Assembly (NCBI RefSeq): GCF_009696045.1
Contig: NZ_VUMT01000001.1
Coordinates: forward strand, 124,001-188,000
From: Velocimicrobium porci
GTDB taxonomy: Bacteria; Bacillota; Clostridia; Lachnospirales; Lachnospiraceae
Direction of reading: 5' to 3'
DNA length: 64,000 bases
Below the pieces are notes generated by a model, which did not search any database, had not been told where the DNA came from, and saw only the letters and a program-made list of their open reading frames with translations. The position numbers were made by a program, and so were the translations under genes. The first letter of the stretch is position 1; every line of letters begins with the position of its first letter. Of the stretch, positions 1-8,500 are shown one piece after another.

Positions 1-993
1 ACGAAACCATTTGAATTTTTCGGAAGTAATCTTTCCAATCTCAGAATCCGTTGCATTTTCTGGAAATTTAGCTCCAAGAATATAACCGATTTCTTTTATT
101 TTTTTCGCTTTCACAGAAGCCGTATATAGCATTGTTCCAGGTAATGCATAGGCACATGCTGCTCCATGTGGGATTTTATACTCTGGTCCAATCACATGAG
201 CTAAGGAGTGTCCTACATGAGTTCCTGCATTATTAAGCATCCAGCCGGCTAATGCTGCTGCAACCATCATTCGTTCTCTTGCCTCTAAGTCTTCTCCATT
301 TTTAACTGCATTTGGAAGGTATTTTACAATTAGATACATAACTTTTTCACAAATTGCATCGGTAATCGGAGAAGACAAATTGGAAGTATATCCTTCCATC
401 GCATGAGCAAATGCATCTAAGCCGGTTGAAATTGTAAGCCCTTTTGGCATTGTTACCGTTAATTCAGGGCAAAGAACTGCATATTCACTCACTGCATTAT
501 CGGATAAAACAGCTAATTTTTCATGGGTATGGATATCCGTAACAACCGCTGCATTAGATAATTCACTTCCGGTTCCGGATGTTGTTGGTACCGCAATTAA
601 TCCATCACAAAAAATAGGGACTTCTTTTTCTATTACATAATCTTCAATCTTTCCGCCTAATGTACGAACAATATTAATTCCGCGAGCCGTATCAATTGCA
701 CTTCCTCCACCGATACCGATAATACTGTCACAACCATTTTCTACAAACAGACTTGCTCCGGTATTTACCAAGTCTGTTGAAGGATCGGAAACAACTTTAT
801 CATAAATACAAACCTCTATTTTATTTTCTTCTAATGTTTTTAATAATGCTTTTACCATTGGCATTTCCAGTTGAAATGTTCCGGTTGCAATCATTGGTTT
901 TTTATATTCTTTTTCTTTCAAGATTTCTAAAATTGTTGTTGAAAGTTCATGCGTTACTGAAACTTTTACTTTCTGCTCTAATTTAAAATCCAT
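1..993 (-). CDS. Iron-containing alcohol dehydrogenase (3' end cut by window edge)
   Basis: NAD(P)-dependent dehydrogenase of the Fe-ADH (type III) family. 331 residues are visible and the C-terminus lies outside the window. The reading frame is open from the ATG at 993 to base 1. Family signatures are present: the nucleotide-binding GGGSAIDTARG at about residue 95, PTTSGTGSE at about 140, and metal-ligand segments DAFAHAMEGY and GHSLAHVIG, followed by the HG of PHGAACA. It is the last visible gene of a minus-strand run after the PfkB kinase and TrpF-like genes, so it probably acts on a product of that pathway. The substrate cannot be read from sequence; butanol/ethanol-type or 1,3-propanediol-type activity are alternatives. 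Confidence 0.9.
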   Translation of the reverse strand, partial: MDFKLEQKVKVSVTHELSTTILEILKEKEYKKPMIATGTFQLEMPMVKALLKTLEENKIEVCIYDKVVSDPSTDLVNTGASLFVENGCDSIIGIGGGSAIDTARGINIVRTLGGKIEDYVIEKEVPIFCDGLIAVPTTSGTGSELSNAAVVTDIHTHEKLAVLSDNAVSEYAVLCPELTVTMPKGLTISTGLDAFAHAMEGYTSNLSSPITDAICEKVMYLIVKYLPNAVKNGEDLEARERMMVAAALAGWMLNNAGTHVGHSLAHVIGPEYKIPHGAACAYALPGTMLYTASVKAKKIKEIGYILGAKFPENATDSEIGKITSEKFKWFR

Positions 994-1069
994 AATAGAC
1001 CTCTCTTCTTCTTTCTTTTTGATTCAACCATAAGATTCCCGATAACTTAATACTCATGATACAACAAAA

Positions 1070-1762
1070 TTATAGTCCTATTTCCTTTGCTGCTTTATCT
1101 GCTCTTTCACAAAATTCTTTTACCTTTGGAATATCTTTTTCCATTACTCCGTCATTATATTTGTAGCTTGTTTTTGTCAAAGAATCAACTCCATAAGGTT
1201 TTACTGTTTTGATACATTCTTCTACGTTATCTGGTCCTAGTCCTCCGGCAATAATAACAGGAATATTAACCGATTTTACAATTTCAGCATCAATGCTCCA
1301 GTCGTGTGTCTGACCACTGGCACCAATTCCTGTATCTGCTGCCAAACCGGAATCAGTCAAAATATAATCACAGAATTTTGCATATTCTTTTGCACGGTCT
1401 ACTGCTTCTTTTCCATCTACCAATACTGCCTGCATTAATTCTACACCAGGGCATTCTCTATGAAGTCTTTCTGCAAATGCTTCATCAGCAGTAAATTCCA
1501 TTCCGGCAATGTGAAGAATATCCGGTTTCACACGTTTTGTAATAAAAATCATCTCATCCGGATCTTTATTTAACATAATTGCCACACATTTTACGCCTCT
1601 GCGTTTTGCTTCATCAAAAATACGGTCTACTACATCAAATGGTACTCTATGTGCCGGTACTCCACCACTTTGCATAGGAACAAGTCCGATGTGGTCTGCT
1701 CCTGCATCCATTGTAGCAACACTTTCATTGTAATTAACTAAAGAATAAATCTGTTTTTTCAT
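1070..1762 (-). CDS. TrpF-like TIM-barrel protein (phosphoribosylanthranilate isomerase fold, atypical)
   Basis: A 230-residue (beta/alpha)8 protein. GADHIGLVP near the N-terminus and IPVIIAGGLGPDNVEE near residue 168 match the TrpF phosphate-binding half-barrel. The TrpF general acid Asp seems kept in YILTDSG. The N-terminal strand reads KQIYSLVNYN, where true TrpF has KICG with the catalytic Cys. No Cys is present there, so genuine PRA isomerase activity is doubtful, and no other trp biosynthesis gene is near. It lies between a PfkB kinase and an Fe-ADH on the same strand. I infer an aldose-ketose type isomerase or an aldolase-like step on a phosphorylated sugar. The fold call is firm; the reaction is unknown. 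Confidence 0.75.
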   Translation of the reverse strand: MKKQIYSLVNYNESVATMDAGADHIGLVPMQSGGVPAHRVPFDVVDRIFDEAKRRGVKCVAIMLNKDPDEMIFITKRVKPDILHIAGMEFTADEAFAERLHRECPGVELMQAVLVDGKEAVDRAKEYAKFCDYILTDSGLAADTGIGASGQTHDWSIDAEIVKSVNIPVIIAGGLGPDNVEECIKTVKPYGVDSLTKTSYKYNDGVMEKDIPKVKEFCERADKAAKEIGL

Positions 1763-1842
1763 TTTTTAATCTCCTATTCTTGTCTCGTTCTATTAATAAA
1801 ATTTTGTTATTTTTCTTTACTATTTCTTATAATCTATTAAAA

Positions 1843-2799
1843 TTAATTGTTTCCAAGTTTTGAATCACCAAATTTTTTTGCACGCTCTATTACATTTTCT
1901 ACACTTAATTTTGGTGAAACAGATTCTTCTGCTTCTACTGTCAGGCTGGCTGCTGCCTGTGTCAATTGACCAATTTCTTTTAGTGAAAGTTTGTCCTGGT
2001 AGTAAAACCTTGCCCATGCAATTGTTGCCATACTGCAATCTCCTGCACCATTTACACTGACAATATTAGAAGGCAATATTGGAACTATGCTAATCTCACC
2101 ATCTCTAGAACACAAAATTCCTTTTTCTCCTAAGGAAATAAACACATTGCGAATACCTTTTTCATTCAAAGCCCTCGCTGCCTCCTGTGCAGTTTTCTCA
2201 TCAACAATATCAATTCCCGTCATAAGCCCCGCTTCTAATTCATTTGGTTTAAATGTATCAATTCTTTTTAATACATTCTGAAATCTTGTCATCTTTGCAA
2301 CTGATACCGGATCAGCAAAAATTGGTACCGTACAATGCTCTGAAAGCCATTCTATAGACTCTTTCGAAACATTTCCATCAATTACACATAAAGAAGCCTT
2401 GTTAATAAAATCAATTTTAGTGCCTAAAAATTCCGGTGTCATATATTCCAAAATTTTCATATCGTTTACTGCAGTAACCATATCTCCTTTCTCATCTGTC
2501 ACGTACAGATACGATGAGCTTTTTTCATTCGGAATACATTCGGAATAGTCAAGATGAATGTTATTATTCTTACATTCTTCGGAAAGAATCTTTCCAAAAT
2601 AATCATCGCCATATACAGTAATCAAGTAGGTTGGAACATTTAGTTTTACTAAGTTCTGAGCAATATTTTGTCCAACTCCGCCAACTGTCATTCGAATTTT
2701 TCCAATATTAGAATCTCTTTCCCTATAAATATTTCCGCACAGTCCTGCCAAATCGAGATTCAAACCACCAATTACTACTACATAACCATCCGTTGGCAT
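1843..2799 (-). CDS. PfkB-family carbohydrate/nucleoside kinase (pseudouridine-kinase-like)
   Basis: A ribokinase-fold kinase of 318 residues. The start is the ATG at 2799, preceded by GGGAGG seven bases upstream; an upstream in-frame ATG at 2844 lacks a ribosome site. The N-terminus VVVIGGLNLDL is the PfkB substrate motif and NGAGDCSMA near residue 265 is the catalytic anion-hole motif. The segment DPVSVAKMTRF followed by KPNELEAGLMTG resembles PsuK (pseudouridine kinase) more than ribokinase or fructokinase. No psuG glycosidase is in the window. It is the first gene of a probable three-gene operon with its own strong promoter. The phosphorylated substrate is inferred only as a pentose or nucleoside. 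Confidence 0.85.
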   Translation of the reverse strand: MPTDGYVVVIGGLNLDLAGLCGNIYRERDSNIGKIRMTVGGVGQNIAQNLVKLNVPTYLITVYGDDYFGKILSEECKNNNIHLDYSECIPNEKSSSYLYVTDEKGDMVTAVNDMKILEYMTPEFLGTKIDFINKASLCVIDGNVSKESIEWLSEHCTVPIFADPVSVAKMTRFQNVLKRIDTFKPNELEAGLMTGIDIVDEKTAQEAARALNEKGIRNVFISLGEKGILCSRDGEISIVPILPSNIVSVNGAGDCSMATIAWARFYYQDKLSLKEIGQLTQAAASLTVEAEESVSPKLSVENVIERAKKFGDSKLGNN

Positions 2800-2832
2800 T
2801 TTGGCACCTCCCTTATTTTGTTTTCTGTCTAT

Positions 2833-2861
2833 ATTATATACCATTTCAAAATCTTTTTCAA
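2833..2861 (-). promoter_or_regulatory. Sigma-A promoter of the PfkB/TrpF-like/Fe-ADH operon
   Basis: On the minus strand: TTGAAA (2856-2861), a 17-bp spacer, TATAAT (2833-2838), about 34 bp upstream of the kinase start codon. Confidence 0.75.
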
Positions 2862-2869
2862 CATTTATT

Positions 2870-2892
2870 TATAAACTAAACTTATGTTTATA
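2870..2892. promoter_or_regulatory. Inverted repeat next to the kinase promoter (candidate regulator site)
   Basis: TATAAAC and GTTTATA arms of 7 bp separated by 9 bp, lying 9 bp upstream of the -35 box. The position suits an activator or repressor of the sugar-type operon. No matching regulator gene is visible in the window. Confidence 0.35.
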
Positions 2893-2941
2893 TCTTTACT
2901 TATAACATTGACAACAAATGACTCTGATTTTATGATACTAA

Positions 2942-3072
2942 GGTCAAAATTGAGACCCGCAAAAACATGAGAAAGTAGACTAAACAGGGCGGATTTCGAA
3001 TGTCTTTAGGATGATGGAAGCACAAAGTGCGTAGTCATCCGTAGGTATCAGGGGGCCAAATATGTTTTGACC
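2942..3072. repeat. 131-bp structured intergenic element (MITE- or RNA-like)
   Basis: Closed by GGTCAAAA (2942-2949) and TTTTGACC (3065-3072). Inside are a GGATGA/TCATCC stem (3009-3014 / 3035-3040) capped by a GCAC-AAA-GTGC hairpin (3020-3030) and a possible CCGC/GCGG pairing. It fills most of the 415-bp gap between the kinase and gpsA and has no reading frame. It looks like a dispersed, foldable intergenic element; only one full copy is present here. The rest of the gap is AT-rich without other signal. Confidence 0.55.
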
Positions 3073-3214
3073 CAAACATCATTTCCCACTGTTTTTCATT
3101 TCATAAAGAAAAATTTATCAATTATTTTCTATTTTAAAAGAATAACTTTCCTATAATACGAATAGACTGTTGTAAAATCAATTTCTTTTACAACAGTCCA
3201 TTCCAATTACAAAT

Positions 3215-4171
3215 CTAAAATTCATTTTTAAGACTTCGGGTAAATAATTTATCCAATGTTTCTTTCGGTTCTTTTCTATTATATAATACATCATAGACAG
3301 CATTACAGATTGGAAGTTCCACATGATATTTTTTTTCTAAATCAAGCAGTGCTTTTACCGTATAGTATCCTTCTGCAAGACTATCATATTTTTCGCCTTT
3401 GACAAACATCTCACCATACATTCTATTATGACTGAACTCTGAAAACACAGTTGCTTCAAAATCTCCTAAATGACATAATCCGTAAGCAGAAAGCTCATTT
3501 CCTCCCATTGCCTTAATCAATCTCGCAACCTCTCTTGTTCCTCTTGACATTAATGCACCTTTTAATGTTGAAAGATTCAAACCATCAAGCATACCTGCTG
3601 CCACACCAATTACATTTTTTGCAGCACCTCCAATTTCATTTCCAATTAAATCCTGCCCATAGTAGAACCGAATTAAATCACTACTAAATGAATCAACCAA
3701 TTTTTGCTTCGTTTCCTCATTTTTGCTGTCAATTACCATACAGTTAGGAATTCCTCTGCAAAACTCCTGAACATGTCCCGGACCAAGCCATACAGCAACA
3801 GAACAGGTTGAAGACATATTATCTTCTACAATCTGAGATAATCTTCTTCCCGTTCCAATCTCTATTCCTTTCATACATAACACAAAGATTTTATTTTCTA
3901 AATTGTATGATTTTAACTCATCCATTAATCCCTGTAGACCTTGTGAATTAATTGAAATCACAATGACCTCTGCATTAACAGCCTCTTCCAGCGAAGTTGT
4001 TAATCGGATTGAATCATTCAAAGTAAGCAGACTATTTTTTCTCGTAGTTAAAAATTCATTCATTTTCTTTGAATCTGTTCTTCCATAGAGTGTAACCTCA
4101 TGTTTAATGCGGTCTAAATACCATGCGATAAAAGACCCCCATCTTCCACATCCAATTACAGTGATTTTCAT
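3215..4171 (-). CDS. gpsA: Glycerol-3-phosphate dehydrogenase [NAD(P)+]
   Basis: Reduces dihydroxyacetone phosphate to sn-glycerol 3-phosphate for phospholipid synthesis; cytosolic. 318 residues. The start is the ATG at 4171, with GGGAGG seven bases upstream; an in-frame ATG at 4225 would lie inside the promoter and is rejected. The N-terminus KITVIGCGRWGSF is the Rossmann dinucleotide loop. GGAAKNVIGVAAGMLDGL near residue 190 contains the catalytic Lys, and SRGTREVARL, GLGD-like HLGDFEAT and SHNRMYGE follow the family pattern. Length is close to the usual 330-340. It has its own promoter with an inverted repeat in the spacer. Confidence 0.9.
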   Translation of the reverse strand: MKITVIGCGRWGSFIAWYLDRIKHEVTLYGRTDSKKMNEFLTTRKNSLLTLNDSIRLTTSLEEAVNAEVIVISINSQGLQGLMDELKSYNLENKIFVLCMKGIEIGTGRRLSQIVEDNMSSTCSVAVWLGPGHVQEFCRGIPNCMVIDSKNEETKQKLVDSFSSDLIRFYYGQDLIGNEIGGAAKNVIGVAAGMLDGLNLSTLKGALMSRGTREVARLIKAMGGNELSAYGLCHLGDFEATVFSEFSHNRMYGEMFVKGEKYDSLAEGYYTVKALLDLEKKYHVELPICNAVYDVLYNRKEPKETLDKLFTRSLKNEF

Positions 4172-4209
4172 ATTGTTTCCTCCCAAACTAGTTAGTTTCA
4201 TTTCCGTCC

Positions 4210-4238
4210 ATTGTAACATTCCCAAAAGGAATGTTCAA
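4210..4238 (-). promoter_or_regulatory. gpsA promoter with operator-like inverted repeat in the spacer
   Basis: Minus strand: TTGAAC (4233-4238), 17-bp spacer, TACAAT (4210-4215). A perfect 8-bp inverted repeat, AACATTCC and GGAATGTT (4215-4235, 5-bp centre), occupies the spacer exactly, so a dimeric repressor bound there would block RNA polymerase. Confidence 0.65.
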
Positions 4239-4336
4239 TCTAATTTTTACTACTTCAGCTCCTCAATCTTAAAAGTTGTATATCCTTCTAGCCGTTCTAC
4301 AGCCAGTACACAATATCAGCAGAAAAAAAGTAAAAG

Positions 4337-4365
4337 AGGATAATGCTTTTAAAAGACACTATCCT
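4337..4365 (-). terminator. Terminator of the YibE/F gene
   Basis: On the minus strand an AGGATA/TATCCT hairpin is followed by C, TTTTAC and a T7 run, starting 15 bp after the stop codon. Confidence 0.6.
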
Positions 4366-4379
4366 ATCCCATTAATTAT

Positions 4380-5525
4380 TTACTGTCTCACTGTTACTTC
4401 TATATTTGCGCTAATAAATGCTACAATCGGAACCGTCAAAATTATTCCAACACTTCCAGCTATTCCTTTCATAATCTCAATCGCAATTAAGTCAGTATTC
4501 ATTAACTGTGTATATGGAATTCCATAAGAATAAATTAATAACAACAAATTCAATGAAGCTCCTGTAAATGCTAATATCAATGTGTTTGCCATAGTTCCCA
4601 TCGCATCTTTTCCAATATTCATACCAGATAAAAATAATTGCTTTGATGACAATGTTGGATTTACTTCATGAAGCTCATGAATCGAAGAAGCAATACTCAT
4701 AGCAACATCCATGACCGCGCCAAGAGACGCAATCAAAATCCCACAAACCAGCAGATTTTTTACCTTTAAGCCATCATCTCCGGCAATCAAAAGGAGTGTT
4801 TCCGCCTCTTGTGTCTGGAAACCTGTTAAATGTCCAAATAAACCAACAAAATAAGCAAGCAATCCCGAAACCATGACACCAGCAATTGTTCCCAGGCATG
4901 CGGAAACTGTTTTTTTATTGATACTGTCAATTAATATATAACCAATTAATGTCATAGCGACAATCATAACCAATGTAACTGTAACTGCCGGATACCCTTT
5001 TATATATAGTGGTAATAAAACAAAGAAAATTCCAATCAGCATTACAATTAAACTAAGCAATGCGGCAAACCCTTTTCTTCCTCCAATTACACACAAGAGA
5101 ATTGCAAACAATAAAATAACACTATAAATTAAAACTGTCCTGTCATAATTATAAATTGTATAAGTAACACCTGATGTATCCTTTGATGCACGAATAATAA
5201 GAGGTGTTCCTTCTTTCGCATAAACATTATATAATGCACTTATATAATTGTCTAAAACTGCTACTTCTCCCTTATGCTCTCCGCTTGTAATTTCTACTTT
5301 TACCTTTTGAGAACCACGTAATACTCCTTCTGTTTTTTCATCTTCTTCCACATTATCTTCTATAATTTCTATTGCTTTTCCATGATAATAACTAATATTT
5401 TTTTCTGTATTCCTAAGACCCTCTGTATCAATAAATTTTATCGTTACTATCACTAATAAAACGGTTATAATCAATGTAACCGTCTTTATTTTTGTATCCC
5501 GGTTCCAAAATTTTCTCCAATCCAT
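4380..5525 (-). CDS. YibE/F family membrane protein
   Basis: A 381-residue polytopic membrane protein. A single N-terminal membrane segment (about residues 16-34) is followed by an extracytoplasmic domain of about 95 residues (about 35-125). A block of roughly seven to eight hydrophobic segments then runs to the end, ending IILTVPIVAFISANIEV. This is the YibE/F family layout, common in Firmicutes and of unknown function, with transport suggested only by topology. The start at 5525 follows AAAGGA. It lies 67 bp behind the large secreted hydrolase gene on the same strand, with a terminator between them, so joint transcription would need readthrough. Confidence 0.8.
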   Translation of the reverse strand: MDWRKFWNRDTKIKTVTLIITVLLVIVTIKFIDTEGLRNTEKNISYYHGKAIEIIEDNVEEDEKTEGVLRGSQKVKVEITSGEHKGEVAVLDNYISALYNVYAKEGTPLIIRASKDTSGVTYTIYNYDRTVLIYSVILLFAILLCVIGGRKGFAALLSLIVMLIGIFFVLLPLYIKGYPAVTVTLVMIVAMTLIGYILIDSINKKTVSACLGTIAGVMVSGLLAYFVGLFGHLTGFQTQEAETLLLIAGDDGLKVKNLLVCGILIASLGAVMDVAMSIASSIHELHEVNPTLSSKQLFLSGMNIGKDAMGTMANTLILAFTGASLNLLLLIYSYGIPYTQLMNTDLIAIEIMKGIAGSVGIILTVPIVAFISANIEVTVRQ

Positions 5526-5543
5526 CGTTGTATCCTTTCCCTT

Positions 5544-5572
5544 AAAAAGCAGGGGCGGTTCCCCGCACCTGC
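5544..5572 (-). terminator. Terminator after the secreted PHP hydrolase gene
   Basis: Stem GCAGGTGCGG / CCGCCCCTGC with a short loop, then five T on the minus strand (T run at 5544-5548). Confidence 0.75.
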
Positions 5573-5592
5573 TTTTATCCTATTCCTTCCTT

Positions 5593-8500
5593 TTATTTCA
5601 CCGTTATTTTTGTATGGTAAGTTTTCTTTTCCTTATTAATAACAACGGTCGTTTTAATCATAGTTGTACCTTTTTTCTTTGATGTCACCTTTCCTGTCTT
5701 CGATACCGTAGCAATTGATTTATTTTCTGACTGATATGTAATCTTTTCTTCACCTTTTGCATCATATGGCAATGTGACATTTATTGTTCCTGATTGTCCC
5801 TTTTTCATTGTTTTCGATGTTGTTACTTTTGTACGGTCAACCAATGTTGAAACAAGCTCACTGCTTGCTTTTTGAGGAACTATTACATATTTGTCACCAC
5901 GCTTAATTTGGAATGAAACATACCCATCCTTATCAATCTTTACTTCTGTTTTTGGAATTGTTTCTAATTGGTTCTTTCCTACATGATAAACATAAACTTT
6001 TTGACCTTTTACATATCTTTCCCTATCATTCATGTTTACTTTAAATGTTGCCTTTGCCGGAAGCTGTCCCTTTTGTGAAAAATCAAGTAAAATTCCATTT
6101 TGCTTATCGTTTACAACCGTCTTTGTTGATTCTCCCAGTATAGAATCATTAGCACCAATTGTAGATAAATCAATTACTGTATTCACACTTTTTATATTAG
6201 TCGTATTGCTTAAATCTTTTGCTTTAAACTTCCATGAATAATTTGTCTTGCCTTTTTCATCTGCAATTCTAAATGTAACTGACTTTTTTTCCTCTTTTGC
6301 AGTCTTTAATACATCTTTTGATAAATTAACTGCTTTTAATGTTACATTGGAAGAATTCTTTATTGTATTTGGCACTTTAATAGCAACTACTACAGATTTT
6401 ACATCTTGATGAGCCATTTGTTCTGTAATATCTTTGTCTGCTATATTTAATGTTACTGATACCGGCTTTCCTTGATCTTCTTTACGGATGGATTCTAAGA
6501 ATTTATCAGTAATAAGAAGTTCCAAATTCGCTGTAGTCTTTCCTGATTTTCCTTCCATACATTTTGCTTCAATATCTGCATCATATCCTGTAACTGCTCC
6601 ATTTTTATCTTCTTTTGTTCTAATTGTAATTCTAGATTCTGTCGCTTTATCTTCTATGATAACTGTGCTATCCTTTTTATCCTCTTTTGGTTTGCTACTT
6701 GTATCATTCGAAGAATGATTAGAACCAGAAGAACTTACCGGTACAACCTCTGAGCGGTCACGTACACGGATTCTTGCACCATCCGGATCGTAAGATACTA
6801 AACCGACTGCACTTATTTTCTTACCGACTACTGCAATATCTTCTAACTTTTTACTATTTTCATTCGAATATTTTACATATCCATCAATAAACACTCTTGC
6901 TTCCACACCACTATTGTCCTGTACTTTAATTGTTTCAACAATACCTTCTTTTTGAATTACATCTGTAATGGTACCTTCTACACGAACAAGGCGCCCACCT
7001 TCTTTGGCATAATCCATAGCATCTTTTGTAGATACTTCCTTTGGTTTAATTGGATTCATTGTAGTATCAATTACATTTGCCTCAATTACCCGTAACTCTA
7101 AATCACCTAAATATTCATCAACTGCTCCGACAACACGAACTTTCTGCCCAACTTTAATATCTCCTTCATTGATTGGGAAAATATTAATTCCTGCTGTATC
7201 ATCTTGAATATAAATTGTATCAAAGAACGCATTTCCTTCTGTCGTACCTGCAGTTACCGTTCCTTCTACTGCAAAAACATCACCTTTGTTAGCAGCTCTT
7301 ACTTCAGAAATATTCGTTGTATGCATTACTTTCTTTACATTATCTAAAATATTTTTCATAATGTTATAGTTCATATATGGTAAATCCCATATATTATCCA
7401 ATTCTGCCTTTACTTCAAAGTCGGACATAAATACTGTACCGGAAACAAATATATCACTCTTTCCTACCGTTTCATGTACAAGCATTACTGCATTTCCTTT
7501 TTCAATTTCCTTATAATATTCATCAAACTTTTTTGTATTTTCAGAAAATGTAGTTTCATGCCCTTTAATTAATGCCGTTGCTTTTCCGGCAGCTTCGGCC
7601 TCTTTATCAATTAAAACTGTACAACCACTATATGCACTGTATTTTTGACCCTCTACAATCCCCTTTGTAAATTTAGAATCCTTATCATAATCTGTAGGAT
7701 ATAAACGATAACGTTGCCCACCATTATTCGTATCGTCAACAGCCTGGTCACTGTTTACTCTGGTTGTTGCACCCATCGTTTCTAATAATTTGTTTAGTTC
7801 TGTCGAAGTCTGACATTCTTCTCTATCCTGATAGTCCGCAATACCAGATAAAATAACGGTTCCGCCTTTATTAACATAATTCTTCACTGTCTGAATAAAC
7901 TCATTTTCAAAATGAGACACCGTATATGTTCCGGTATTAGAACTTCCACCTTTTTTAGCTGGTGCAGAAATAATAAGCAAATTACAGTCTTTTAATGTTT
8001 CATCTGTAATGGTGTCCTTTGCAATCTCTACTTTAACACTTTCCTGTGCCGCAATTTTAGAGAAGTTACCCATATTCCCACCATAATAACCAGTTACATA
8101 ATCATTCGAATGGCTTCCATCAATAATAACCTTTGTTATCATGCCTGGATCAACATATTTTAAATTTAACACACCTTTATAAATTTTAGAAACTCCATTC
8201 AATTTACCTTTTAATGTAACATTTATATTAACTGATCCTGCCTGATTATAAGTATAATCAAATGTATATTTTTCTGTTGTACAGGAAGCAATTGATGTGA
8301 ATCCTTTTCCCTTTAAATCTGCTGTATGTATTACCTGATTATCAATACTAAATTCTAATGAATCTAATTCTAACGGAGTTTGTTCATTATTATAAATTTC
8401 CGTTGTAATATCTAATGACTGACCTTTTACTGGAAGTGTTTCTGTTGTTGAAACACCTGAAATACCTACTGATTCTACTTTATCGATCCAGACTGGTGCT

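Noticed and set aside
1070-1762. Calling the TIM-barrel protein a true TrpF
   Set aside because: The catalytic Cys of the KICG motif is absent and no trp genes are nearby, so only TrpF-like fold is claimed.
4240-4336. Short minus-strand frame reading CVLAVERLEGYTTFKIEEL between gpsA and the YibE/F gene
   Set aside because: Only about 21 codons after a stop, without start or ribosome site; too short to call a gene tail with confidence.
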